Of a stretch of 64,000 bases of DNA, positions 1 through 8,320 are shown piece by piece; positions within the stretch are counted from its first letter, which is position 1, and each line of letters starts with the position of its first letter. The stretch is taken from NCBI RefSeq assembly GCF_002335745.1, contig NZ_NIST01000001.1:5295525-5359524 (forward strand), given 5' to 3'. Below the pieces are notes generated by a model. The model ran no database searches, had not been told where the DNA came from, and worked only from the letters and a program-made list of their open reading frames with translations. The DNA is from Evansella halocellulosilytica (lineage in GTDB: Bacteria; Bacillota; Bacilli; Bacillales; Salisediminibacteriaceae). The position numbers were made by a program, and so were the translations under genes.

Positions 1-525
1 AGTAGCGATATCAACATCGTTGATTTCTAAACCTTCAGCAGACATATCTTCAATTGAGATTGTAATGTTTTGGTCAATGTTTGCACCAATGTGGAACGTA
101 CCTTCAAATTCGCCACCTAATAGGTTTTGAGTGTTAAATTCTGTATTGTCAGCAATTCGAGTAATTTCCTCTTGCAGTTGAGCTACTTCTTTTTGAAGCT
201 CTTCACGGTCAACTTCTACGTTTGTGTCGTTTGCAGATTGTACTGCAAGCTCACGCATACGTTGAAGGATGCTGTGAGTTTCATCAAGAGCACCTTCAGC
301 TGTTTGGATAAGAGAGATACCATCTTGTGCGTTACGGCTAGCTTGATCTAGACCGTTAATTTGTGCACGCATTTTTTCAGAAATTGCTAAACCTGCTGCG
401 TCGTCGCCAGCACGGTTAATTCGCATACCAGAAGAAAGCTTCTCCATAGCAGATTGTTGTGCACTTTGGTTGATTCCCATTTGACGGTGAGTGTTTAACG
501 CTGGGATGTTGTTGTTAATAATCAT
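1..525 (-). CDS. hag: Flagellin, N-terminal part (truncated by window edge)
   Basis: The first 175 residues of flagellin, the filament protein exported by the flagellar type III apparatus. The frame starts at ATG 525 and is open to base 1, so the C-terminal half lies outside the window. The N-terminus [17 protein letters not shown], followed by [20 protein letters not shown] and a helical stretch with [16 protein letters not shown], is the conserved D0/D1 core of Bacillus flagellins. A strong Shine-Dalgarno (AAGGAGGA) lies 8 nt before the start. A SigD promoter and a CsrA-type leader hairpin precede it (see those entries). The gene is last in the flg-fliW-csrA-hag order typical of Bacillus. 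FliW and CsrA, encoded just upstream, are known to couple flagellin translation to secretion in B. subtilis. Identity is certain; only the length is unknown. Confidence 0.97.
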   Translation of the reverse strand, partial: MIINNNIPALNTHRQMGINQSAQQSAMEKLSSGMRINRAGDDAAGLAISEKMRAQINGLDQASRNAQDGISLIQTAEGALDETHSILQRMRELAVQSANDTNVEVDREELQKEVAQLQEEITRIADNTEFNTQNLLGGEFEGTFHIGANIDQNITISIEDMSAEGLEINDVDIAT

Positions 526-559
526 AATAAAAATTCCTCCTTGAAATTGTTTGTGTTTT

Positions 560-587
560 CTTCCGTTCACATCCTTGTGAGTGGAAG
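560..587 (-). promoter_or_regulatory. Putative CsrA-binding hairpin in hag leader
   Basis: On the minus strand the leader has arms CTTCC (587 side) and GGAAG (560 side) plus an inner CAC/GTG, presenting AAGGAT in the loop. A loop-borne GGA is the hallmark of a CsrA site. The hag Shine-Dalgarno itself (AAGGAGGA, 534-541 region) supplies a second GGA. This two-site layout, hairpin site plus SD site, matches the B. subtilis hag leader. CsrA bound here would block flagellin translation until FliW sequesters CsrA. The hairpin is seen in sequence; CsrA binding is inferred. Confidence 0.7.
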
Positions 588-653
588 GTAAATTTGATGA
601 ATCACTAGTAAAAAAGTCGGCCGCACTTTTCACTAATGATTGCTACATTTCTT

Positions 654-680
654 TTATCGGATGATTAAGCATAATGTTTA
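654..680 (-). promoter_or_regulatory. SigD promoter of hag
   Basis: Read on the minus strand: TAAA (680-677), 15-nt spacer, TCCGATAA (661-654). This matches the Bacillus SigD consensus TAAA-N15-GCCGATAT in all but two positions. It lies about 130 bases upstream of the flagellin start, which leaves a leader long enough for the CsrA hairpin. SigD is controlled by FlgM, also encoded in this window. Confidence 0.88.
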
Positions 681-1046
681 ATAGTTTTTATGAAAAAAAT
701 AAAGATTTTTGTCTGATTTTTTGCTGGACTTTGCTGATTTTAGAATTAATCATCCCAGCTATGCTTTTTTGGTTTGACTCCCTTTGCATGTATTGATTCA
801 AATTAGTGAGAAGCTTACGCGAAATACGGACGAGTTGTGCCCCACAGAATGGTCCCTCGATCAAGCTCACCCTTTCGTCCATGTGAAAGCTAATAAGACG
901 CGTGAGAGGATTTGGTACTTATGCCAATAAGTATAATCGAGCTGAAAAGCTTCCATCTATCCGTGTATACAAACGCCATTGTTTCGCTTTACTCCGAACA
1001 ATAAATCAACAAAATAAAAAAGCAAAGGATTTCTCCTCTACTTCGT

Positions 1047-1745
1047 TTACCTATATGCTTCTACCCAGCCGCGGCGGATTGCGGTACTAATTGTTTCGGT
1101 TCGATCTGATGCTCCAACTTTTCTTAGCATATGCGTGATGATCGTACTCACTGTCGATGGTGCTAGAAATAGTTTTTCGGCAATGACCCGATTGTTGTGA
1201 CCTTCTAGAATGAGCTGTAACACGTTCTGCTCATTTTCATTTAATAATCCATTTAATGCTTCTCTCTTTAAAACAAGTTTTTCAATCGGTTTATTTTTGA
1301 CTTTTTTTCGTTCAATTTCAAACGCTAATTCTCGTAGGATTTGTGGATCAACGATTATTTCATTACTTTTCACAATCTTTATAATAAATGGAAGGTGCCC
1401 ATTCAAATAGGCTTGTGTCACTAATCCGTCGATTGGATAGTTTAGATAAGTAAATATACTTTTATTTTCAACATTTTTAATAACGAGAATAATTCTTGTC
1501 TTCGCGTAAGGAGGCATTCTGAAAAGCTTCTCTAATAATGTCACGGTTTTTCTATCATACGTATGAACCATAAGCAAAAGGAGGTCGCAAGGCCTTGAGT
1601 TATGTATGAGAGCTGATAATGGTTCAAAGTGAATATCTTCATAATTTTCTCTCAGAGCATCAAGTGTATCGTCGGGGACATCACTTTGAATATCAAAAAT
1701 ACGCACCTCTGTTTTCACCTGAGGTTCATTGGTCGTCGTTATCAT
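1047..1745 (-). CDS. LuxR-type HTH regulator with receiver-like N-terminus
   Basis: About 232 residues. The C-terminal 60 residues are a LuxR/GerE helix-turn-helix (NENEQNVLQLILEGHNNRVI, then LAPSTVSTIITHMLRKVGA). The N-terminal part has a receiver-like alternation of hydrophobic strands (VRIFDI, CDLLLLMV, TRIILVI), but no acidic pair or phospho-acceptor Asp of the kind seen in DegU is evident, so phosphorylation-independent control is likely. The start is placed at the third in-frame ATG (1745) because AAAGGGG lies 8 nt ahead; ATGs at 1751 and 1766 are poorly spaced. It lies between csrA and hag, where B. subtilis has no such gene. A role in motility or surface gene control is inferred from position only. 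Confidence 0.75.
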   Translation of the reverse strand: MITTTNEPQVKTEVRIFDIQSDVPDDTLDALRENYEDIHFEPLSALIHNSRPCDLLLLMVHTYDRKTVTLLEKLFRMPPYAKTRIILVIKNVENKSIFTYLNYPIDGLVTQAYLNGHLPFIIKIVKSNEIIVDPQILRELAFEIERKKVKNKPIEKLVLKREALNGLLNENEQNVLQLILEGHNNRVIAEKLFLAPSTVSTIITHMLRKVGASDRTETISTAIRRGWVEAYR

Positions 1746-2010
1746 ATTCATATCCCCTTTCTTCATTTATTTAAAACTAACAAAAGGATACATATCGTCA
1801 CAAGATTCGATAGTCATCATTTTATTAGGATAAAAGTCATCGTTTTTACTTTTTCACATATTTTTACACTAATAGATAGGTCTTTACTTAATTTATTTTC
1901 CATTTAATACCCATTTTAATAAGCTATTATGACTATCCATTAGCAATTTAACAGTTGACTTTATTAGTAATTTAATAGTAGTCTGTTAAATCTCAACTCA
2001 ATTAAAAAAA

Positions 2011-2027
2011 CGCAATAAATTATTGCG
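2011..2027 (-). terminator. Terminator overlapping csrA stop codon
   Basis: The stem CGCAATA/TATTGCG with a 3-nt loop is followed on the minus strand by TTTTTTTAATT. The csrA stop (2022-2020) sits in the hairpin loop region, so the last codons and the terminator are the same DNA. It ends the fliW-csrA transcript before the LuxR-type gene. Confidence 0.8.
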
Positions 2028-2262
2028 TTTTAGTCGAATTTTTAACCGAATCATTCAATTGTTTTAATAAATTTGCTGAACTTTTGGAAGCAGCATTGTT
2101 TTCCTCTTGTATCGCTAAATAAATTTCTTTCCTGTGAATATCAATATTTTTAGGGGCATTAATGCCTAGTTTCACTTGATCACCATCTACACCGATGACT
2201 TTTACTTCAATATCATCACCGATTTTTATCGCTTCATTCAGCTTGCGAGTCAATACGAGCAT
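2020..2262 (-). CDS. csrA: Carbon storage regulator CsrA
   Basis: 80 residues, [20 protein letters not shown]..., the invariant CsrA N-terminal strand. It continues with [19 protein letters not shown], containing the RNA-contacting region around the conserved Arg (HRKEIY). CsrA dimers bind GGA in mRNA loops; in Bacillus the main target is the hag leader. The C-terminal extension after IQEE (about 25 residues) gives a somewhat longer protein than the 74 residues of B. subtilis. The ATG at 2262 overlaps the fliW stop (TGATG), so the two are translationally coupled. The GTG one codon upstream is less likely because GGGGG lies 7 nt before the ATG. Confidence 0.97.
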   Translation of the reverse strand: MLVLTRKLNEAIKIGDDIEVKVIGVDGDQVKLGINAPKNIDIHRKEIYLAIQEENNAASKSSANLLKQLNDSVKNSTKTQ

Positions 2263-2717
2263 CACTCATCCCCCTTTTGCCCGGATACTGCGACAGTTAC
2301 TAATGGATGCTTCGTATGATAATCGGATTCATTAAGAACAATTTGTTTTCCCTTTTGCTTGCTGCCGTTTATGATGATTGGACCACGTAGATTCGCCGTT
2401 GACTCTTCTAACGTTTCCTTTAATGTAAGAACGACGAAAGTCGCGACCTCTTCTTCTTGTTCAATTTCCAAGTGCTCGACTGTACTATCTGAAAGCTTTA
2501 ATTCATAATCTGGAAAAAAAGAAAAAGGAGTCATGACGACAAATGCTAATCCTGCCGTTTGAACTGATTGCAGGATGTAAAAAGGACTAGGCTCCTCACT
2601 AAATGGGAGTAAAATAAATTCCTTTTCATCTTCAAAACTCGGAATCCCTTGCTGAAAGGTAATAATATTTTTTTCGTTCACTTCCATTTCTCCAGCGTAT
2701 TTCGTTTCTATTTTCAT
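2262..2717 (-). CDS. fliW: Flagellar assembly factor FliW
   Basis: About 151 residues, starting [13 protein letters not shown], with the FliW signatures [20 protein letters not shown] and [20 protein letters not shown]. FliW binds either flagellin or CsrA; when flagellin accumulates, FliW is titrated and CsrA represses hag translation. The ATG at 2717 is preceded by GGAG with 8-nt spacing; an upstream GTG (2726) is too close to the SD. It directly precedes csrA with a one-base overlap and follows yviE, as in B. subtilis. Confidence 0.96.
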   Translation of the reverse strand: MKIETKYAGEMEVNEKNIITFQQGIPSFEDEKEFILLPFSEEPSPFYILQSVQTAGLAFVVMTPFSFFPDYELKLSDSTVEHLEIEQEEEVATFVVLTLKETLEESTANLRGPIIINGSKQKGKQIVLNESDYHTKHPLVTVAVSGQKGDE

Positions 2718-2801
2718 CAACATCACTCCACGCTCCGTAATCTTCTTGCACGTTTATTTTACATGTTTTTTCATTCGGGTTAAAACGATTTTATACGTTT
2801 T

Positions 2802-3383
2802 TTATAGCGTACGGTCAATCGTTGGATCCACGTAAAAAAACTGAATGCTTTCTTTTTGCTGTATATAGACGTCTGTTTCCCACCGTGGGATATGAACGTC
2901 TGGATCGTTCGTTTGGACACGAATGTCTGGACCTGGCCAATCGACATTCACCTTTATGTCAGATGGCGTGTAATCAAACTTCACTTTAAATGCATTTTCC
3001 GGGACAAATCCAACATTGACTTCTCGTAGCGGGCGTTCACTGTTTTGCTTTGCAATTGAAGGAAGAGCATTTATTCCATTTTCGATTCGTTTCAGTTGTT
3101 CTCCTTGTCGGGCCGTCTTTGCCATGTACTGCATGACATTTTGTTTCGCGTCCGCAGCCCATTCACTCAACCGCCGAAATGGTCCTTTTAAATCAGCATC
3201 AGCAAACGCTTCCGATTGGTCTATATAAAGTTTTGACGCTGTTGTACTAATCGTTAAATTTCCGTTGAGCTCTTGATCGATTGAAATATCCGCTGGACGT
3301 TGACTAATCGTCATTTGCGGTTTATGTTGCTGCATACCGATCTGCGCATGTTGAGTTTGAATATCTACCCGAGGTAATTGCAC
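2802..3383 (-). CDS. yviE: YviE/DUF6470 family flagellar-locus protein
   Basis: 193 residues, starting at a GTG with GGAGGGATACAA ahead. The N-terminus (QLPRVDIQTQHAQIGMQQHK) and the C-terminal strand-rich half with paired Trp/Pro (VNVDWPGPDIRVQTNDPDVH) match YviE, which sits between flgL and fliW in Bacillus. Its function is not established. No signal peptide or membrane segment is visible, so it is probably cytoplasmic. Assignment rests on sequence feel and exact synteny. Confidence 0.85.
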   Translation of the reverse strand: MQLPRVDIQTQHAQIGMQQHKPQMTISQRPADISIDQELNGNLTISTTASKLYIDQSEAFADADLKGPFRRLSEWAADAKQNVMQYMAKTARQGEQLKRIENGINALPSIAKQNSERPLREVNVGFVPENAFKVKFDYTPSDIKVNVDWPGPDIRVQTNDPDVHIPRWETDVYIQQKESIQFFYVDPTIDRTL

Positions 3384-3417
3384 TTGTATCCCTCCATTCT
3401 ATACATAGAAGTTTGAA

Positions 3418-3441
3418 AAGCCACCGGGGTACCGATGGCTT
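3418..3441 (-). terminator. Hairpin between flgL and yviE
   Basis: The near-perfect stem AAGCCATCGG/CCGGTGGCTT with a GGTA-type loop is followed on the minus strand by TTTTCAAAC. The U-tract is short, so this is probably an attenuating terminator within the operon rather than a full stop. Confidence 0.5.
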
Positions 3442-3451
3442 CCATTCGTTA

Positions 3452-4609
3452 TTATCTTAAGAAATCAATAAGTGACGGTTGCATAATTCGTGCACTCGAT
3501 GCAAGTGCAGCACGATGAACAGTTTCTTGCATCATTAATTCCGTGATAACTTTTTCAATATCTGCATCTTCATTGTCAGACATAATCCGCTTTGCAATCA
3601 CTTCTTGATCCTGAACTCGGTCATCAATCATTTCAACACGGTTTTGGCGGGCACCAAGTTCGGCACGTTCGTCAACAATTTTATTTATTTGATGGTCAAG
3701 CTGCCCGAGCATTTCTGTTAGCTCTTCAGGCGTTGCTTCGGGATCTTGAAGGGCTTTCTCTAACTGAATCAGATCACCGAAAAAGTCGTTTGAAAAAACA
3801 TTACCCGCATCAACATTTACCGGGACATTAACACCCTTCAACAACTCAATTTCCACATCTTGACTATTTGTAGATACAGCATCAATATGTGAGAAAACGA
3901 TTTGTCGCTCTTTGAGCTCTGTTTCTTCTCCATTTTCCGAAAGCGTAATCGACATATTTTCTTCATCGTCTGGGTCGTTTACTTGAATCGACTTATCACT
4001 ATTTAATGAACTGAATACAAATTGCTCATTGTCAAAATCGCTTGCTTCCGGGTCGAGCTGATATCGCTCCCCATTATGGGTTATTTCAAATGGAAACGCA
4101 TTAGCACCATCCAGATCAAATTCGCCAAGCTGTCCAGAGAAACCGTCCACTCCTATATCCATCAACTCTTCTCGAACTGGAGCGTTCGTCGTATTTGTCC
4201 CATTGAAAATATATTTGTTGTTTGATTGTGTATTCGCCAATGACTGAACGTGCTCACGCAGCTGGCTTACTTCTTTTGCAATATTCGCACGCTCTGTTTC
4301 ATCGTACGTATCGTTCGCAGCCTGGACAGTTAACTCACGAATACGGTGCATCGCCTGAGTGGTTGTATCTAACGTTGAATCAGACGTATCCATCCAATTA
4401 TATACTTCAGATAAGTTTCGTTTAAATTGTTCAACCTCCGTCACCTGTGTACGATAACGCATTCCATTCATGGCAACCACAGGGTCTTGGGAGGCTCTCG
4501 ATATTTTTTTTCCAGTCGCAAGCTGGTCATGAAGACGATGCAACTCTACATAGCTCTGGCTAAAATGACGTAATGAACTGTTTGTGATCATCGATTGTGT
4601 AACACGCAT
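3452..4609 (-). CDS. flgL: Flagellar hook-associated protein 3 (FlgL)
   Basis: About 385 residues, one of the two hook-filament junction proteins, assembled outside the cell between FlgK and flagellin. N-terminus MRVTQSMITNSSLRHFSQSY and the C-terminal MQETVHRAALASSARIMQPS are the flagellin-like terminal helices of FlgL. The middle is acidic and variable (DDEENMSITLSENGEE). The start is set at 4609, where AAAAGGGTGAA gives the ribosome site, rather than at the upstream in-frame ATG (4642). It is longer than the roughly 300 residues of B. subtilis FlgL, with the extra length in the middle domain. Confidence 0.95.
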   Translation of the reverse strand: MRVTQSMITNSSLRHFSQSYVELHRLHDQLATGKKISRASQDPVVAMNGMRYRTQVTEVEQFKRNLSEVYNWMDTSDSTLDTTTQAMHRIRELTVQAANDTYDETERANIAKEVSQLREHVQSLANTQSNNKYIFNGTNTTNAPVREELMDIGVDGFSGQLGEFDLDGANAFPFEITHNGERYQLDPEASDFDNEQFVFSSLNSDKSIQVNDPDDEENMSITLSENGEETELKERQIVFSHIDAVSTNSQDVEIELLKGVNVPVNVDAGNVFSNDFFGDLIQLEKALQDPEATPEELTEMLGQLDHQINKIVDERAELGARQNRVEMIDDRVQDQEVIAKRIMSDNEDADIEKVITELMMQETVHRAALASSARIMQPSLIDFLR

Positions 4610-4719
4610 ATTTTCACCCTTTTCTATATTGCTGTCGTTCAAAAAAATAGTGATTATCCGGCTATCTCTGCTTAAGTAGTCTTGGCGATTGGCTCATTAC
4701 TTGTCTTTGGACTTTTAGC

Positions 4720-4896
4720 GGACATAGGATTCGTTATTATCACAAAAAGCGCTCTTTTTATTGTATTGAAGGACATGAGATCCGTTATTAGATGAAATAG
4801 AGAAGAATAGAGCAGCATATTCGTATAATAGCGGAACCCGTGTCCTTTCAACTTCCATAAAACAGCTTTTCAATCCTCATAGCGGAACTCGTGTCC
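4720..4896. repeat. Four copies of a 20-bp GGACA...CGCTATTA intergenic repeat
   Basis: The flgK-flgL gap (305 bp) carries four related 18-20-mers. Two read GGACATAGGATTCGTTATTA (4720-4739) and GGACATGAGATCCGTTATTA (4771-4790) on the plus strand. Two are in the opposite orientation: TAATAGCGGAACCCGTGTCC (4826-4845) and ATAGCGGAACTCGTGTCC (4879-4896). Consensus: GGACAyGrGwTCCGyTATTA. The paired inversion can fold into large hairpins. No coding capacity is seen here. Confidence 0.75.
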
Positions 4897-4947
4897 TCCG
4901 AAGACGCAGCGGTTCTAAGTATTCCTCTCAAAAAACTGACTCTTACT

Positions 4948-6858
4948 TTATCGGCCGACAACGCCCATTCCATTAATAATCCGATCGAGCATTTCATCAA
5001 TGACAGTCATATTACGCGCAGCAGCATTATAGGCATGCTGAAATTGAATTAAGTTAGACATTTCTTCATCGAGAGATACCCCACTTACAGACTGCCTGCG
5101 GTCCTCAACCGAACCTCTAAGCGTCTCAGAATTTCTCTCCATTCGCTCCGCTTCATTCGTGCTGACCGCCATATCTCCGATCACACCTTGGTAAAAGCTT
5201 TGGACATTCGTCGTTGTCCCCCCGAAGTTAAGGTCTGTATCTTTTACATTGGCGAGAGCAAGAGCGTTTGATCCGTCACCTGCAAACGCGTTGTCTCCTG
5301 ATGCTGAAGCAGGTTCACCTGGTTGGATATTCGCTAACGTAAAGGATACATCATCTTCTTGTCCTTCGAATTGAGCTTCGTTCATATGAATCGTTAAACC
5401 GTTTACCTCTAATGGCAGTTCATCAATTTCTGTCCAGTCACCTTCACCGTTTAATTGGTATTGCCAAGCACCATTTTCAAAACGGACTTCAAGATCAAGT
5501 GGTCCGGTCGCTTGGAGCTGTCCCGATACCATTGGAGGCTCAGCATCTTCTCCTCCAGCTTGCTCCATTAAGAAGTATTGACCATCAGATGTCGCTGAAG
5601 CAGCGATATTGTCAAGGTCATCGATAGCAGAATCTAATTGAAGATATTTTGCAGCTCCTTTCACCCCGTTTTCTGGATCAAATTCATCAGCAAAATCAAA
5701 GAAGTTAAATCCTGCACCACCGTTTGCTTTTTCACCAGCTTCAATTTCGGACAGACTCCAGCCAGAACTATGAACATTATTAAATTCTTCTGTAAACGTA
5801 TATACCATCTCATCTAATTGATGGAGCATCTCCGGATAAAGCCCGACTTCTTCTCCATCACCATTCATAAAACCGTACGCTTCAATTGTCGCTCGTAACT
5901 CACCAAATGACCGGAATTCATCTACTGTGAACTCCTTCACACCACTTTGCCCGCTAAGTTCACGAATATCATTGACACTATCTAGTGCTTTTTGATTAGC
6001 AATAAAGATTTTGTCTACAAGGTTCGTGTCTTCATCATAGGAAATGTGCAGCTCATTTGCTTCGAGTTTTCTTCCATCGACTAGCGTTACTCCCATATCA
6101 TGACCTGCTTCATCAAGAAGCTTTATCGTATATTTTCCTTCAGCATGCTCTTTCGAAAGCCCGCCGCTGCTTACCTGTTCGACACTTATATTCACATATT
6201 GTGAAAGCTCGTCTACTAATAAGTCCCGCTGGTCATATAAATCATTTGCCAAGTCTCCATGTGGCTCCAGTCCAGCAATTTGTTTGTTCACTTCATTAAT
6301 TTGACGTGTTAATGAATTAATTCGGTCTTGTTGAACACCAATTTGATTTTGATAATCACGCTGGATCGATTCTAATGAATTGTACGTATAATTAAAAGTT
6401 TCAATGACTGCGATGCCTCGCTGCCTGACGACCGAACGTGCTCCTGAATCCTCAGGGTTAACAGATAGGTCCTGTAATGCACGCCAAAATTGATCCATCG
6501 TATTTGCGATCCCATCATTCGAAGGCTCATTCATAATATCTTCCATTTTTTCTAAAGCAGCATGTCTCCCTGACCAATACCCATACTTATTATTCTCATT
6601 GCGGTATTGCATGTCGAGAAACGAATCACGAATACGCTGAATATCCCCAGCCTTCACCCCAGTTCCAATTTGCCCTGGAATGTTTGGTTTGTTAAAGCCT
6701 GGACTTGGATAAGCTTCCGTAGGTGTAAAATTTACTCGTTGTCGAGAATATCCTGGTGTATTTGCATTGGAAATATTGTGCCCGGTTGTATGAATAGCCG
6801 CTTGTTGCGTAGAAATCGCCCGCCGCAGCGTTTCTAAACCGTGAAATGTCGATGTCAT
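4948..6858 (-). CDS. flgK: Flagellar hook-associated protein 1 (FlgK)
   Basis: 636 residues. The N-terminal motif MTSTFHGLETLRRAISTQQA with NISNANTPGYSRQRVNF is the flagellar rod/hook-family signature. The C-terminus (SGVSLDEEMSNLIQFQHAYN, AARNMTVIDEMLDRIINGMG) is the FlgK terminal helix. The central region (about 350-560) is an acidic, insertion-rich surface domain, longer than the about 507-residue B. subtilis protein. FlgK caps the hook and seats FlgL and the filament. The start has GGAGAGGATTTA ahead. The gene lies 34 nt after flgN, whose product is its export chaperone. Confidence 0.96.
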   Translation of the reverse strand: MTSTFHGLETLRRAISTQQAAIHTTGHNISNANTPGYSRQRVNFTPTEAYPSPGFNKPNIPGQIGTGVKAGDIQRIRDSFLDMQYRNENNKYGYWSGRHAALEKMEDIMNEPSNDGIANTMDQFWRALQDLSVNPEDSGARSVVRQRGIAVIETFNYTYNSLESIQRDYQNQIGVQQDRINSLTRQINEVNKQIAGLEPHGDLANDLYDQRDLLVDELSQYVNISVEQVSSGGLSKEHAEGKYTIKLLDEAGHDMGVTLVDGRKLEANELHISYDEDTNLVDKIFIANQKALDSVNDIRELSGQSGVKEFTVDEFRSFGELRATIEAYGFMNGDGEEVGLYPEMLHQLDEMVYTFTEEFNNVHSSGWSLSEIEAGEKANGGAGFNFFDFADEFDPENGVKGAAKYLQLDSAIDDLDNIAASATSDGQYFLMEQAGGEDAEPPMVSGQLQATGPLDLEVRFENGAWQYQLNGEGDWTEIDELPLEVNGLTIHMNEAQFEGQEDDVSFTLANIQPGEPASASGDNAFAGDGSNALALANVKDTDLNFGGTTTNVQSFYQGVIGDMAVSTNEAERMERNSETLRGSVEDRRQSVSGVSLDEEMSNLIQFQHAYNAAARNMTVIDEMLDRIINGMGVVGR

Positions 6859-6892
6859 TAAATCCTCTCCTACCTTTCAATTACATATTCGT

Positions 6893-7387
6893 CTATGCTT
6901 TCGAGTCAAACAATGAGTGCTTAGTGTCTGTGTTTTCTTTATTTTTCATATTTGGTACTTGATAATTTTCAAATTGTGATTGAGGCTGCATTGCATCTAG
7001 AGACATGTTCACAAAACGTAACGACTCTTCTAAAAGCTGTTGATTCAAGTCGTTTTGCTGTTTCAATTCCATGATTTCGCTAAGGAGACGGTCTTGCCAA
7101 TGCTCGACTTCTTTACGTTCTCCCTCTGAAAAAAACGGTAGTAGTGTCTCGATCGTTACGTCTTCTTTTACAAGCCCCTTGTCTGCTGCCAAGACCTCGA
7201 CTTCATGCAGTCGGGTTGCTTCAAGCTTATGGAGTTGCTGAATGAGGACGGATTCATCCTTCATAATTCGTTCGAGGGCAGTCATATCTCCTTCTTTAAT
7301 TACCGTTAGTTTTTCTTTTGCTGACTTATTGAATTTTTCGTGTAAAACGGTCATTGCTTGAATAATTTGGACGAACTGCTTACTCAA
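6893..7387 (-). CDS. flgN: Flagellar export chaperone FlgN
   Basis: About 164 residues, an all-helical FlgN-family chaperone for FlgK/FlgL. The sequence is charged and heptad-rich (LHEKFNKSAKEKLTVIKEGD, DRLLSEIMELKQQNDLNQQL), with the usual Gln-rich C-terminal helix. The probable start is TTG at 7387, 9 nt after GGAG; the TTG at 7396 overlaps the SD. Position between flgM and flgK fits (yvyG in B. subtilis). Confidence 0.9.
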   Translation of the reverse strand: MSKQFVQIIQAMTVLHEKFNKSAKEKLTVIKEGDMTALERIMKDESVLIQQLHKLEATRLHEVEVLAADKGLVKEDVTIETLLPFFSEGERKEVEHWQDRLLSEIMELKQQNDLNQQLLEESLRFVNMSLDAMQPQSQFENYQVPNMKNKENTDTKHSLFDSKA

Positions 7388-7479
7388 TGGGCTCAACTCC
7401 TATATTTTCATACTCATGCCATAACGTCCTGATGGTGTGAACGTTCAACTAGTGGTTAGTAATGGATGGACTTTAAACA

Positions 7480-7734
7480 CTAGGACCAAAATTCGTAAAA
7501 CTTACGAGCAACCTCTTTTGGATCAACGTTATACGTTCCATTCTCAATTTTCTCTTTAATTTCTTGTATTTTATCTTCACGGTCTACTGAACCACTTTTT
7601 GACGCTTGCATTTGCTTTGCCTCAGAAGAAATATTCACTTCATCTCGTTTATTTGATTGATTATGATCCTCGTTCCCTTTTACTTCCTGCTGTTTTCGGT
7701 ACATATTGAGGGAGTGCATTGGATTAATTTTCAT
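7480..7734 (-). CDS. flgM: Anti-sigma-D factor FlgM
   Basis: About 84 residues, MKINPMHSLNMYRKQQE..., then KRDEVNISSEAKQMQ, a conserved FlgM region, and the C-terminal SigD-binding part (IKEKIENGTYNVDPKEVARK). FlgM holds SigD inactive until the hook-basal body is complete. The ATG at 7734 has AAGGAGG 8 nt upstream; the in-frame GTG at 7743 overlaps the SD. A SigD promoter lies about 85 bases upstream, giving the feedback loop known in Bacillus. Confidence 0.95.
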   Translation of the reverse strand: MKINPMHSLNMYRKQQEVKGNEDHNQSNKRDEVNISSEAKQMQASKSGSVDREDKIQEIKEKIENGTYNVDPKEVARKFYEFWS

Positions 7735-7819
7735 GGCAAACACCTCCTTGGTATCTGTTCATCTATTTTTTGAAATCGTTCATCGTTTGTGACCTATCAT
7801 GTTCACATATCTACAATTA

Positions 7820-7846
7820 ATATCGGCACGTCTTAAGAAAAGTTTA
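7820..7846 (-). promoter_or_regulatory. SigD promoter of flgM
   Basis: Minus strand: TAAA (7846-7843), 15-nt spacer, GCCGATAT (7827-7820), a perfect match to the SigD consensus. It drives flgM-flgN-flgK-flgL and probably fliW-csrA. Confidence 0.92.
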
Positions 7847-8075
7847 ACATCTGTAAATGTTTATGATGAAAGAGTTTCTCTTGACCAAAGGGCTTCCATT
7901 CCATGAAGAGGAAGTTGGTACAAAATCGCGGAGGTTTAACAAAACTTGACCTGTCATTAGTAAGTGAATGAAGCTTACTGTGAGACTCTTATGTTTTCGT
8001 ACAAGTCTTAATGACGAATGCGTTAATTGCCGTCATACAACCATCGATCGGTTTTATAAGTTTTGATAGTAAAGA

Positions 8076-8235
8076 ACAAAAGCGCAAGCGCCTTGCACAC
8101 GAGCGACACTCTTTACCTGCGACGAGTAACCGCAGGAGCAAGCACTGGAGGCCTGGAAAGAAGAAGTCCGATCTTAGACTTCAATTGACAGGGCGAAGTG
8201 ACCTCGAGCGAGTAGGCGCTGAGCTAGACGTAACA
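8076..8235 (+). repeat. Bacillaceae structured intergenic repeat (GCGCAAGCGCCTTG type)
   Basis: Lies in the 585-bp flgM-yvyF gap. It begins AGCGCAAGCGCCTTG, has GCAAGCACTGGAGG in the middle and ends TAGGCGCTGAGCTAGACGT. This is the layout of a repeat seen between genes in many Bacillaceae genomes (start GCG-AAGCGCC, end GGCGCTGAAGCTAGAC), whose ends pair. It also shares the segment GCACACGAGCGA...GCGA-GAGT with 23038-23075. A short open frame across it is an artefact. Recognition is from memory of the family, not a search. Confidence 0.6.
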
Positions 8236-8283
8236 ACTATTTCGAGAACTTAGCCACATGATCTAAATCTATAGTTTCCTAAA

Positions 8284-8320
8284 CGAACAAAAAACAACCA
8301 GCTCACATAAAACTGATTGT
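8284..8320 (-). terminator. Terminator of yvyF
   Basis: Minus strand stem ACAATCAG/CTGGTTGT (one G-U pair) followed by TTTTTTGTTCG. It abuts the yvyF stop codon at 8322-8320. Confidence 0.75.

Noticed and set aside
688-882. 64-codon minus-strand frame between hag and the LuxR-type gene
   Set aside because: No ribosome site before its ATG, no recognisable motif, and it runs into the hag promoter region.
8011-8253. 80-codon plus-strand frame
   Set aside because: It runs through the Bacillaceae intergenic repeat; its translation is the kind of basic, low-content sequence such repeats always give, and it has no ribosome site.
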